The notes under the pieces: model-generated
The model's input: only the letters and a program-made list of their open reading frames with translations
Told to the model about the DNA's origin: nothing
Databases searched by the model: none
Position numbers and translations under genes: made by a program
Shown: piece after piece, positions 8,710 to 16,953 of the stretch
Numbering within the stretch: position 1 is the stretch's first letter
How the letters are laid out: every line of letters begins with the position of its first letter
Assembly: GCA_964537035.1 (NCBI GenBank)
Contig: CAZIAK010000019.1
Span: forward strand, 21,366-85,365
DNA length: 64,000 nt
Source of the DNA: CAZIAK01 sp964537035
GTDB taxonomy: Bacteria; Planctomycetota; B15-G4
Direction of reading: 5' to 3'

Positions 8710-9789
8710 ATGCCCTCCGACACCTTCACCGATGTCATCTGGTACGGGCTGACCCTGTCGACGGCCGTTGCTCTGGCGCTGTACATCACGCCCCTGACCA
8801 TTCGGGTCGCGCTGAACTTCCAGATCCACGACACCCCGGACGGTCGGCTCAAGAAACACACCCAGCCCACTCCCTATCTGGGCGGACTGGCCATCGCGGG
8901 GGCGTTCGTCATCGCCTTTGCCGTGCTCTCGACCCCGGGCACCACCAACTACCAGGCCATGGGCATCCTCACCGGCGGCTTCATGGTCATGCTGCTGGGG
9001 CTCTACGACGACCTGACCAACCTGTCCCCCTCGGTGAAGTTCCTCGGGCAGCTGTTGGCCGCCGTGGTCATCTACAAGGGTGGGGTGCGGGTCGACATTG
9101 CCAGCCTGCCCGACTGGGCCAATCTGGCCCTGACCCTGCTCTGGGTCACCGGCGTGGCCAACGCCATCAACATCATCGACATCATGGATGGCCTGGCGGC
9201 GGGCACCGCGCTCATCGCCACCGCCTTCTTGTTCGCCATCTCCCTGGCCAGCGGTGGCAGCCAGGTGGTGCCGTTCATGGCCATCGCCCTGGCGGGCGCG
9301 CTGGTGGGCTACCTGCGCTTCAACTTCGAGCCGGCCAAGATCTTCATGGGCGACACGGGCAGCCTCTTCGTGGGCTTCCTTCTCGGCTCCCTCTCCATGG
9401 TGGTCTCGTACAGCCAGGAGAGCCCCTTGGCCATCGCTGCGCCGGTGGTCCTGCTCAGCGTCCCCCTCTTCGACACGGTCTTCGTGGCCTGGCATCGGGC
9501 ACGAAAGGGCATCCCGTTCTTCAGGGGATCGCCCGACCACTTCGCCCTGCGCCTGCGCCACCACGGCTGGTCTGTGCGGCGCATCGTGCTGACCACATAT
9601 GGGGTCGCCACAGCGCTCGGTGGCCTGACCCTGGTGGTGGTTTTTGGCCCGCCGTCCTGGGTGCCTGGGGTGCTCGGGCTCGCCGGGTTGGGCTGGCTCG
9701 TGGCCTTCGTGGTCCTGTCCCGGCTGCAGCCCCCGGGACCGGCCACCAAGGCTCAAGGCGACACCCCCAGACCTGAAGCATCGATCTGA
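8710..9789 (+). CDS. WecA/TagO/MraY-family undecaprenyl-phosphate sugar-1-phosphate transferase
   Basis: About 359 residues and ten to eleven membrane helices. It carries the hallmark motifs of the polyprenyl-phosphate N-acetylhexosamine-1-phosphate transferases: the Asp pair in GLYDDLTNLSPSVK, NIIDIMDGLAAG, FMGDTGSLFVG, and the cytoplasmic His-rich loop RGSPDHFALRLRHHGWS. The lack of MraY-specific features and its place among glycosyltransferases favour the WecA/TagO branch, which starts surface-glycan synthesis by charging undecaprenyl phosphate with GlcNAc-1-P or a relative. The start is ATG 8710, with GTG 8707 immediately before it in frame. It is therefore the probable initiating enzyme for the surrounding glycosyltransferases. 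Confidence 0.91.
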   Translation: MPSDTFTDVIWYGLTLSTAVALALYITPLTIRVALNFQIHDTPDGRLKKHTQPTPYLGGLAIAGAFVIAFAVLSTPGTTNYQAMGILTGGFMVMLLGLYDDLTNLSPSVKFLGQLLAAVVIYKGGVRVDIASLPDWANLALTLLWVTGVANAINIIDIMDGLAAGTALIATAFLFAISLASGGSQVVPFMAIALAGALVGYLRFNFEPAKIFMGDTGSLFVGFLLGSLSMVVSYSQESPLAIAAPVVLLSVPLFDTVFVAWHRARKGIPFFRGSPDHFALRLRHHGWSVRRIVLTTYGVATALGGLTLVVVFGPPSWVPGVLGLAGLGWLVAFVVLSRLQPPGPATKAQGDTPRPEASI

Positions 9790-9805
9790 GTCTGCGGCAG
9801 CTACC

Positions 9806-11095
9806 ATGTCCAGCACCATGACAGCCGTTGACCTTCCCCTCGAAGAGCCTGTGTGGCTCTTTCATGGTCCTCACGACGAGGGCGAATCGGCGGCCACGGT
9901 CGCCGTGCTGCTCGAGCGGCTCGACCAGAGAGACTTCACCCTGGTGGTCCTCACCTACGGCCTGGGCATGCGCGTGGGCGCGATCTCGCGGGCCATGGGT
10001 CTCGACCCGGCGGTGGTCATCTGGCGGCTCAACGACGTGTTCATCCGCTTCAACGAGGAGCGGAACGACAAGCGCAGCCCGGCCAGTCTCGAGCGGGCCC
10101 TTCGCGATCTTCTGCGGGGCCAGGGCGGCGACGCCCCGCCGCCCCCGAACGACTGCGTGAGCTGGCGAGCCAACGACCTGGTGACCCTGTTCGACCCAGA
10201 GGTGCAGCAGCGCCTCGCCGCCACCATCAATGAGCCTGCCCAGACCAAGAAGAGGGCGCCTGGGCTGGGCATCGGGCTGGCCTTCTTGATCGGCCTGGGC
10301 AGCCTGGCCTTCTTGGGCTACGGCGTGATCCGCGACATCAACGTGATGATGCGTGGCCACTCGCTCATGCGCACGGGCCACTTCACCGAGGCTCGGTCCG
10401 AGTTCAAGAAAGAGGGCACGCCCGAGGCCACCAAATGGATCGTGGTCAGCCTGCTGGCCGAGGGCGAGTTCGAAGAGGCTTTCAGCATGCTTTCGGACCC
10501 GGACAACAACGCGCTCTTCGGGGCCTTCGCCCCCACGCACAAGCCCATCGCTGATGACGTGGACCACGCCATGGACAGCCGGGCGGTGCTGCCCCGGGGC
10601 CTGATCATCAACTCCCGGCCCGAGCTCACGGTGCGCGCCGGCCCCCCGGCCGAGATCGTGCTGGAGCCCGTGGCCATCCTGCCCCACGACGACGAGCCCC
10701 TGCCGAATTTGCGCTGGGTGCTGCCCGACAGTCGCGACCAGGAGGGAGACTACGTCACCGTCCCCTACCCCAAGGACTGGCCGTCGCTCAAGCCGGGGCG
10801 CTACGTCTGGTTGGTGGACGACGGCGAGCCCACCAAGGCCGCTTTTGATCTGGCGGGGCAAGACGTCGCCAACGGCGTGCGCGATCGCAACTGGACCTTC
10901 CTGACCCGCCAGGTGCCGCTGAAGGCACAGAACTTCTTGCGCGGGCATCACTTCCTCAACGGGGGTCTGGCCATGCAGGCCGGGCGACAGTTCGGCAAGC
11001 TGGCCAACTACTTCCCCGCCGAGGCCTATCCGCGACAGCAGGTCTGGCGCATCGCGGAGGCCCTCGCGGTCGACCCCGCCGTCTTCCTGCGGTAG
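9806..11095 (+). CDS. Unknown one-helix membrane protein with sigma-region-4-like N-terminal HTH
   Basis: About 429 residues from ATG 9806 (a second ATG is at 9818). Residues ~37-82 (LLERLDQRDFTLVVLTYGLG, then ISRAMGLDPAVVIWRLNDVF) have the spacing and hydrophobic pattern of a sigma-70 region-4 helix-turn-helix. A single membrane helix follows at ~153-175 (IGLAFLIGLGSLAFLGYGVI). The remaining ~250 residues would lie outside the cytoplasm; they begin with a helical TPR-like part (MRTGHFTEARSEFKKEGTPE) and continue in a beta-rich segment (RPELTVRAGPPAEIVLEPVA). I do not recognise a named family. It sits between the WecA-like gene (16 nt) and the flavoprotein gene (35 nt) on the same strand, so it is probably part of the glycan operon. 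A membrane-bound regulator or sensor is a guess. Confidence 0.68.
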   Translation: MSSTMTAVDLPLEEPVWLFHGPHDEGESAATVAVLLERLDQRDFTLVVLTYGLGMRVGAISRAMGLDPAVVIWRLNDVFIRFNEERNDKRSPASLERALRDLLRGQGGDAPPPPNDCVSWRANDLVTLFDPEVQQRLAATINEPAQTKKRAPGLGIGLAFLIGLGSLAFLGYGVIRDINVMMRGHSLMRTGHFTEARSEFKKEGTPEATKWIVVSLLAEGEFEEAFSMLSDPDNNALFGAFAPTHKPIADDVDHAMDSRAVLPRGLIINSRPELTVRAGPPAEIVLEPVAILPHDDEPLPNLRWVLPDSRDQEGDYVTVPYPKDWPSLKPGRYVWLVDDGEPTKAAFDLAGQDVANGVRDRNWTFLTRQVPLKAQNFLRGHHFLNGGLAMQAGRQFGKLANYFPAEAYPRQQVWRIAEALAVDPAVFLR

Positions 11096-11130
11096 CCTGC
11101 GCCCCCTCACCCGCCCGCCGGTTTCCTGCC

Positions 11131-12501
11131 ATGGTCGTCATTCTGGGAGCGGGCCTCGCTGGCCTCTCCGCCGCCTATCATCTCGGTGAACGAGACGTCC
11201 TGCTCGTTGAGCGCGCCTCCGAACCGGGGGGACTGTGCCGCAGCATGCGCCGCGACGGCTTCACCTTCGATTACACAGGGCATCTGCTGCACCTGCGCGA
11301 CGAGTCGATTCGCAGCCTGGTCAAAGAGCTGCTGCCCCAGGGCTACACCGACCTGCACCGCAGCGCGTGGATCCACTCCTACGGCGCCCTGACCCCCTAC
11401 CCGTTCCAGGCCAACACGGCGGGGCTGCCCATCGAAGTGCGCCTCGAATGCCTGCTGGGTTTCGTCGAGGCCATGGCCGCGGGACATCCCCAAGAGCTGC
11501 CCGTGCCCCCGGCCGTGGCCATCGACCCAGGGTTGCCGTTTCTCGCCGCCTGTCCTCCAGCCAGCGCCAACGAGCCCACCTTTCTCGACTGGATCGAGGG
11601 GACGTTCGGCGCCGGTTTCGCGAAGCACTTCTTCGTGCCCTACAACCGCAAGATGTGGCGGCGCGATCTGGCCGAGGTCACCGGCGATTGGGTCAGCTGG
11701 TCGATCCCCCGGCCCGAGCTGGCAGACGTGCTGCGGGGCGCGCTCACGGACAGCGGCAAGACCTTCGGCTACAACCCGGACTTCCTCTACCCCACCGCAG
11801 GGGGCATCGACCATCTGCCCCGTTCGCTGGCAGAGAAGCTCAAGCCCGGCACCTTGCAGCTGGACTGTGCCGTCGAGGAGCTGCACGCCGAGAAGGGCCT
11901 GGTGCGCCTGTCGAACGGCGAGACCACCCGGAGCGAGCTGGTGCTCAGCAGCCTGCCCTTGCCACAGCTGGCGGCCATGACCAGCGATCTCCCCGATGAT
12001 CTGGCCGCGGCGGCGAAGAGCCTCAGCCACGTGTCCATTCGGGCGGTCAACCTGGGGGTCAGCGGCGAGGCCCCGCACCCGGACGCCCAGTGGGTGTACT
12101 GCCCCGATCCGTCACTGGCCTTTCATCGCATCGGGCTGCCCTGCGCGTTGACGCCGGCCATGGCCCCCGCCGGCCACCACTCGATCGTGGCCGAGATCGC
12201 GTACCGTCCCGAAGACGACCCGGGGCAGGACCTGAGCCTGGAGCAGACCGTCGACGGCCTGCTGGCCACGGGGTTCCTGGGCGACCCGAGCCAGATCGTG
12301 GACAGCTTCGTGGTCGACATCCCCGAGGCCTACGTGGTCTTCGACAGGGCTCGGCGGGAGGTGCTGCCAGACCTCTACCGCTGGTACCTCGACCGGGGCG
12401 TGGTGACCATGGGCCGCTACGGCACCTGGGACTACCTGGCCATGGAAGACAGCCTGGTGCACGGTCGCCAGGTGGCAGCCTGGATCGCCGAGCGCTCCTG
12501 A
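11131..12501 (+). CDS. FAD-dependent UDP-galactopyranose mutase-like/amine-oxidase-fold protein
   Basis: 456 residues. The N-terminal dinucleotide fold MVVILGAGLAGLSAAYHL is followed by the FAD-binding LLVERASEPGGLCRSMRR and the substrate-side stretch FTFDYTGHLLHL. Further on are FVPYNRKMWRRDLAEVTGDW and, near the C-terminus, the second flavin contact GRYGTWDYLAMEDSLVHGR. This is the architecture of the glf/protoporphyrinogen-oxidase-like proteins commonly found in capsule and exopolysaccharide clusters, where they isomerise or oxidise nucleotide sugars; the exact substrate is not evident. It lies on the same strand as, and 13 nt ahead of, the next glycosyltransferase. A UDP-galactofuranose role would be an inference only. 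Confidence 0.87.
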   Translation: MVVILGAGLAGLSAAYHLGERDVLLVERASEPGGLCRSMRRDGFTFDYTGHLLHLRDESIRSLVKELLPQGYTDLHRSAWIHSYGALTPYPFQANTAGLPIEVRLECLLGFVEAMAAGHPQELPVPPAVAIDPGLPFLAACPPASANEPTFLDWIEGTFGAGFAKHFFVPYNRKMWRRDLAEVTGDWVSWSIPRPELADVLRGALTDSGKTFGYNPDFLYPTAGGIDHLPRSLAEKLKPGTLQLDCAVEELHAEKGLVRLSNGETTRSELVLSSLPLPQLAAMTSDLPDDLAAAAKSLSHVSIRAVNLGVSGEAPHPDAQWVYCPDPSLAFHRIGLPCALTPAMAPAGHHSIVAEIAYRPEDDPGQDLSLEQTVDGLLATGFLGDPSQIVDSFVVDIPEAYVVFDRARREVLPDLYRWYLDRGVVTMGRYGTWDYLAMEDSLVHGRQVAAWIAERS

Positions 12502-12514
12502 TGGGCAGCCGGGC

Positions 12515-13684
12515 GTGACGGGCGAGCGACCCACACCCGTCGTCCACGTCATCACCAAGCTCGAGCTGGGCGGCGCCCAGCAGAACACCCTGCACACCGT
12601 GGCCAGCCTCGACCGGGCTCGGTTCGCACCACACCTTGTCTGCGGGGTGGGGGGCATGCTCGATGACGAAGCCCGGGCTCTCGCCGACGTCGAGCTGACC
12701 TTTCTGCCCCAGCTGGTGCGGCCAATCCAGCCGCTGAAGGACCTCTCTGCGGTGCGCCGACTGGCAGCGCTGCTGCGGCCGTTGGCTGCCCAGGGGCCCG
12801 TGATCGTGCACACCCATTCGAGCAAGGCCGGCATCGTGGGCCGGGCGGCGGCGCGGCTCGCGGGGGCAGGCCCGGTGGTCCACTCGATTCATGGTTTCGG
12901 ACATGGGGCCATCGCCAACCCGTTGTTGCGCCGCCTGACCCTCTCCACCGAGCGGCTCATGGCTGGCTGCACCGACGCCTTCATCGCCGTCTCCGAGTGC
13001 AACCGCCGTGAGGGCGAAGCGCTAAGGCTCCTGGGCGGGCGGCCTTGCGAGATCATCCGCAGCGGCATCGACCTGGAGGACTTCGCCCGGGCTGACGGGC
13101 TCCGTGCCCAGGCCCGCGCCTCTCTTGGATACGACGACGACGTCCCCGTGGTGGGCATGGTCGCCTGCCTCAAGCCCCAGAAGGCGCCCCTCGACTTCGT
13201 GGAGCTGGCTCGGCTGGTGTGCGAGCAGGTGCCCGAGGCCCGCTTCTTCGTGGCCGGTGACGGCGAGCTGCGGGGTCAGGTCGAAGCAGGGCTCGCCGCC
13301 CACGGGCTGGGGGACAAGGTGCAGCTCCTGGGCTGGCGCCGAGACGTGGCCGCCCTGCTCGGGGCCCTCGACGTGGCCGTGCTGACTTCTCGTTGGGAGG
13401 GGTTGCCCCGGGTCTGTCCCCAGGCCATGGCCGCCGGGCGGCCCATGGTGGCCACCGCCGTGGACGGCACCCCCGAGGCCATCGTTCACGGCCAGAGCGG
13501 TTTTCTGGTCGAGCCCGGGGACATGGCAGCAGCCGCCGAGCGGGTGATCTGCCTGCTGCGAGATGTGCACCTGCGTGAGCAGTTCGGGCGGGAAGGGCGG
13601 GCCGGCTCTGTGCCCTTTGGCCAGGACGAGATGATCGCTCGGCAGGAAGCTCTCTACGAGAAGCTGCTGAAAGAACGGGTCTGA
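12515..13684 (+). CDS. Family 4 (GT-B) glycosyltransferase
   Basis: 389 residues starting at GTG 12515. N-terminal motif HVITKLELGGAQQNTLHTVA and VIVHTHSSKAGIVGR are typical of the GT4 subgroup that includes Bme6/PelF-like enzymes. The C-terminal half has GMVACLKPQKAPLDF, the donor-site segment VQLLGWRRDVAALLGALDVAV, and EGLPRVCPQAMAAGRPMVAT, which supplies the E-x7-type element with its second Glu replaced. It is the last gene of the surface-glycan run; a 155-nt intergenic region with an operator-like palindrome follows. It most likely acts on the cytoplasmic face on the same lipid-linked intermediate. Specificity is unknown. Confidence 0.9.
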   Translation: MTGERPTPVVHVITKLELGGAQQNTLHTVASLDRARFAPHLVCGVGGMLDDEARALADVELTFLPQLVRPIQPLKDLSAVRRLAALLRPLAAQGPVIVHTHSSKAGIVGRAAARLAGAGPVVHSIHGFGHGAIANPLLRRLTLSTERLMAGCTDAFIAVSECNRREGEALRLLGGRPCEIIRSGIDLEDFARADGLRAQARASLGYDDDVPVVGMVACLKPQKAPLDFVELARLVCEQVPEARFFVAGDGELRGQVEAGLAAHGLGDKVQLLGWRRDVAALLGALDVAVLTSRWEGLPRVCPQAMAAGRPMVATAVDGTPEAIVHGQSGFLVEPGDMAAAAERVICLLRDVHLREQFGREGRAGSVPFGQDEMIARQEALYEKLLKERV

Positions 13685-13760
13685 AACTGGCCTTCAGAGC
13701 CTGATTTCTCGAAATTTCTCCAACCCGGCCCTATCAGGTGAGGATTGAGTCTTTAGACCC

Positions 13761-13820
13761 TTGCACTTGATACTGATTCTCAGTACAACGTCAGCATAAA
13801 CTGCGAATCACTCTCAATAA
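13761..13820 (+). promoter_or_regulatory. Candidate promoter with Fur-like palindromic operator
   Basis: A TTGCAC hexamer (13761-13766), a 17-nt spacer and TACAAC (13784-13789) make a plausible sigma-70 promoter for the barrel-protein gene at 13840. The spacer contains TACTGA-TTC-TCAGTA (13771-13785), a perfect hyphenated palindrome. The longer TGATACTGATTCTCAGTA (13768-13785) matches the Fur consensus at about 13 of 17 positions by eye. A second, weaker copy, GAATCACTCTCAATA, follows at 13806-13820. The local base composition is clearly more AT-rich than its surroundings. Repression by a Fur-family protein when metal is plentiful is an inference. Confidence 0.48.
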
Positions 13821-13839
13821 GACCAGGGTTCACCCCGCC

Positions 13840-15228
13840 ATGAAGGCTCGCTCGCTACCGTGTCTCGTCGCCCTCTCGCTCATCCTTGTCAGCCCGTTCA
13901 CGCCTGCCCAGAGCGAGGGGGCTGACCAGCCGGTGCCCCGCTCCGATGACGAGCGCCTGGCCGAGCTTGAGCAACGACTCGAGTCGTTGAGCTCGGCCTA
14001 CGAGCGGCTCCTGGGCATCACCCTCGACCTCGAGTCCCAGCTGAAAGCGGCCACGGGGGGCGACATGTCGAACGCGACGGACGAGTTCTTCATCCCCCGC
14101 AAGGCCGCCCAGTTCGATGCCTCGGGGCTAGCCGCCAACATGGGCAACATCTACACCAAGCCGTACCTCACGGACCTGGGCAAGAAGACCTACATCGGCG
14201 GCTACATCGACCTGGAGTACCGCGACTCTCGCGGTAGCAAGACCACCGAGTTCGACCAGCACCGGCTCGTGCCCTTTCTGTACTCGGACGTCTCCGACAA
14301 GGTCAAGGTCGCGGCCGAGGTCGAGCTGGAGCATGGCCACGAGGTCGAGGTCGAGTTCGCCCAGATGGACTTCCTCGTCAGCGAAGGGGTCAACGTCCGG
14401 GCCGGTATCCAGTTGCTGCCCCTGGGCAAGCTCAACGTGGTGCACGACTCACCCATTCAAGATCTCACCGATCGCCCGTTGCTGAACAAGTACATCATCC
14501 CCACCACCTTGCGTGACGCGGGACTGGGCGTGTGGGGCAACATCAGCGAAGAGCTCTCCTACAACTTCACCGTGTCCAATGGCTTCAGGGGGCTGGACGC
14601 CACGGGCAAGGCCACCATCGACAACAAGTCGGGTCTGCGCAACGCGGCGCCCCACAAGGACAAGATCGGCTCGCCCTTCGACAACAACAACGACCGCCTC
14701 GCCTACACCAGCCGCGTGGCCTACACCCCCACGCTCGGGGTCGAGATCGGAGCCTCCGGACACCTCGACTACTACGACGAAGCGGCTGACAACAAGCTGG
14801 AGATCTGGGCCCTCGACGCCACCGTCAGCGGCGCTGCCGTGCCCTTCATGCCGGACAACGTGGACATCCTCTTCGAGTCCGCGTCCGCGAACGTCGAGCG
14901 GGACGCCTTCGCCAAGTTGAGCGGCACCGCCGGCGACATGACCGGCCACTACGTGCAGTCAAACGTGCACTTCACGCCGAGCTTTCTCGACGGCTGGATC
15001 GATGAGGGCTTCGTCGACGACGGCGCGCACTTCACCTTCGTCAGTCGCTACGGCAAGGTCGACCTGGACGACTACATCATGCGTCGCACGACCTTGGGCC
15101 TGAACTTCAGGCCCAACGAGAGCCACAGCGTGTTCAAGCTCGACCTCCAGCTCAACGACGACGCAGGGGCCAACAAGGGCAGCAACAACGACGACCTGCT
15201 GCTGTTCTCCTTCGCCACGTACTTCTGA
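13840..15228 (+). CDS. Outer-membrane beta-barrel (porin-like) protein
   Basis: 462 residues with a Sec signal peptide (about 1-27, ending TPAQSEGA). A short coiled coil follows (about 35-70, DDERLAELEQRLESLSSAYERL), of the kind that anchors some porins to the wall or forms a trimer stalk. The rest is a succession of amphipathic beta strands (YIGGYIDLEYRDS, KVKVAAEVELEHGHEVEVEF, NVRAGIQLLPLGKLNVVHDS), ending in an aromatic C-terminal residue (LLLFSFATYF), the classic barrel sorting signal. It resembles the phosphate-selective-porin or DUF-type barrels found next to redox modules. It is first in a unit with the FMN-binding/ApbE gene (16 nt downstream) and follows an operator-like promoter. Substrate is unknown; siderophore or iron-chelate passage is possible. 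Confidence 0.8.
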   Translation: MKARSLPCLVALSLILVSPFTPAQSEGADQPVPRSDDERLAELEQRLESLSSAYERLLGITLDLESQLKAATGGDMSNATDEFFIPRKAAQFDASGLAANMGNIYTKPYLTDLGKKTYIGGYIDLEYRDSRGSKTTEFDQHRLVPFLYSDVSDKVKVAAEVELEHGHEVEVEFAQMDFLVSEGVNVRAGIQLLPLGKLNVVHDSPIQDLTDRPLLNKYIIPTTLRDAGLGVWGNISEELSYNFTVSNGFRGLDATGKATIDNKSGLRNAAPHKDKIGSPFDNNNDRLAYTSRVAYTPTLGVEIGASGHLDYYDEAADNKLEIWALDATVSGAAVPFMPDNVDILFESASANVERDAFAKLSGTAGDMTGHYVQSNVHFTPSFLDGWIDEGFVDDGAHFTFVSRYGKVDLDDYIMRRTTLGLNFRPNESHSVFKLDLQLNDDAGANKGSNNDDLLLFSFATYF

Positions 15229-15244
15229 TCGGGAGAGCCGTGTG

Positions 15245-16870
15245 ATGACCCCTCTGAAGATGCAGACAGCCCTGCTGCTCGGCGCGCTGCTGAGCCTGTG
15301 CCCCGCCACCCTGGCCGGGGGCGACGTGACGGTCATGCTCACCAAGGGCGAGGCCCTGGCCGCGGTCTTCCCCACCGCCGACCGGGTGCTTGAGCTGCGA
15401 CACATCCTGACCTCGGCCGAGACGGCGAGCATCGAGAAGGTCATTCGCCACGACCTGGACGAAGGGGGCTTCTATCTCTATCGCGCCACTCGCGGTGAGA
15501 CCCTGGTCGGTCACGCCGTGGTGGTCAGCCAGATCGGCAAGGTCCGTCCCATCACGCACATGGTGGGGGTGACCCCCGCAGGCGAGGTGGGCACGGTGGC
15601 AGTGATGATCTACCGCGAGAGCCACGGGCACGAGATCGCCAACGAGCGCTTCATGGATCAGTACCGTGGCAAGGGCCTGGGTGATCCCATTCGCATCGGC
15701 CGGGACATCATCAACGTCGCCGGAGCCACGCTCTCGGGCAACGCCATCTGTCGCGGTGTGCGCAAGGCGCTCGGGGTGACGCATGTGCTGTTCACCGACG
15801 CAGATCCAGACACTCTCGCAGAGCGCCTGGCCGCGGCCACTGACGTGACACCCGACGTGTTGGCCCAGCAACGGGACATGCCTCTGTCGGCCGGCGAGGC
15901 GTTGTCCCCTGCGACCGCCCGCTCTGCCGTGGCTGCGGTCAACCCAGCAAGCAGCGCGCTCGATGTGGAGATCGACGGGTCCGTGCGCGTCGAGCGGCGG
16001 GTCATGGGCACGCTCTGCACGGTGCAGGCCTACGCAGACGGCAGCGGACTCGACGCCGGGGGGCTGCACGGCGCGGTCGTCTCAGCCCTCGACGAGATCG
16101 AGCGCATCGACGGCGTGCTCTCCGACTGGCGGGAGGACACAGACCTCTCGCGCTTCAACCACTCTCCCACGAGCGAGGCTGTCCCGCTAGGCGCTGACTT
16201 CGACGGGTGGCTCGCCGACGCCCGGCACTGGAGCCGGGCCACGGACGGCGCCTTCGACCCGGCGGTAGGCGCTCTCGTGGCGGCCTGGAAGCTGCGCACC
16301 GGCACACCCAACCGGCCGAACGCCGCGAGCCTCGCGGCCGCCCGTTCAGCCAGCGGCCTGGCCCTCATCGAAACCCACGACGGGCAGGCTCAGCGGCGAC
16401 ACGCAGACGTGTTGCTCGACCCAGGAGCCTCTGGCAAGGGCTACGCCCTCGACCGCGCCGCTCTCATCCTCGCGGACCACGGTATTCGGCACGCCCTGAT
16501 CTCGTTTCGCTCCACCATGCTCGCCTTGGGCCCTCCTCCCGGGGCGAGCAGCTGGTCCATCCCCATCGTGCACGACGGGCCCGGCGAGGAGGTCGCGAGG
16601 GTCGAGCTGCACCGGGGAGCCCTCTCCGTGAGCGGCGGATCCATGCGCGCGTTTGACGACAACGGCGTCTCACGCGGCCACGTCATCGACCCACGCACCG
16701 GAGTCCCTGTGCCTGCCGAGCGCCTGGCCTGGGTGCGCTACGACACGGCCTCGGGCAGCGACGCCCTGGCCACGGCCTTGCTGGTGGACGGCCCCCACCT
16801 CAAGGCCCCCGCCGGCGCCAGTGGCGGCTTTCTTCCCCAGGCCGGCGCCCTCTGCGACGTCTGGCCGTAG
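15245..16870 (+). CDS. FMN-binding domain fused to ApbE flavin transferase
   Basis: About 541 residues with a signal peptide (about 1-26). Residues ~60-180 form an FMN_bind domain like that of NqrC/RnfG: VGHAVVVSQIGKVRPITHMV, GHEIANERFMDQYRGK, and the flavinylation motif AGATLS near residues 160-165, whose final Ser would carry covalent FMN. Residues ~245-540 are an ApbE (FAD:protein FMN transferase) domain: MGTLCTVQAYADG, DGAFDPAVGALVAAWK, LLDPGASGKGYALDRAA, GHVIDPRTGVPVP, and ASGSDALATALLV. The protein thus probably flavinylates its own or a partner domain in the periplasm. The usual NAGG segment is replaced by SFRST, an unusual change. The gene follows the barrel gene by 16 nt (GTG 15242 and ATG 15245 are both possible starts) and precedes the His-rich membrane protein. 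Confidence 0.9.
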   Translation: MTPLKMQTALLLGALLSLCPATLAGGDVTVMLTKGEALAAVFPTADRVLELRHILTSAETASIEKVIRHDLDEGGFYLYRATRGETLVGHAVVVSQIGKVRPITHMVGVTPAGEVGTVAVMIYRESHGHEIANERFMDQYRGKGLGDPIRIGRDIINVAGATLSGNAICRGVRKALGVTHVLFTDADPDTLAERLAAATDVTPDVLAQQRDMPLSAGEALSPATARSAVAAVNPASSALDVEIDGSVRVERRVMGTLCTVQAYADGSGLDAGGLHGAVVSALDEIERIDGVLSDWREDTDLSRFNHSPTSEAVPLGADFDGWLADARHWSRATDGAFDPAVGALVAAWKLRTGTPNRPNAASLAAARSASGLALIETHDGQAQRRHADVLLDPGASGKGYALDRAALILADHGIRHALISFRSTMLALGPPPGASSWSIPIVHDGPGEEVARVELHRGALSVSGGSMRAFDDNGVSRGHVIDPRTGVPVPAERLAWVRYDTASGSDALATALLVDGPHLKAPAGASGGFLPQAGALCDVWP

Positions 16871-16953
16871 CAGCGACCGAAGCCCATGCTGCATAGTGCT
16901 GGGCCCACCCCGCTCTCGGGACAACACCTGCCCTCACCCCTCACAGTCTTTTC

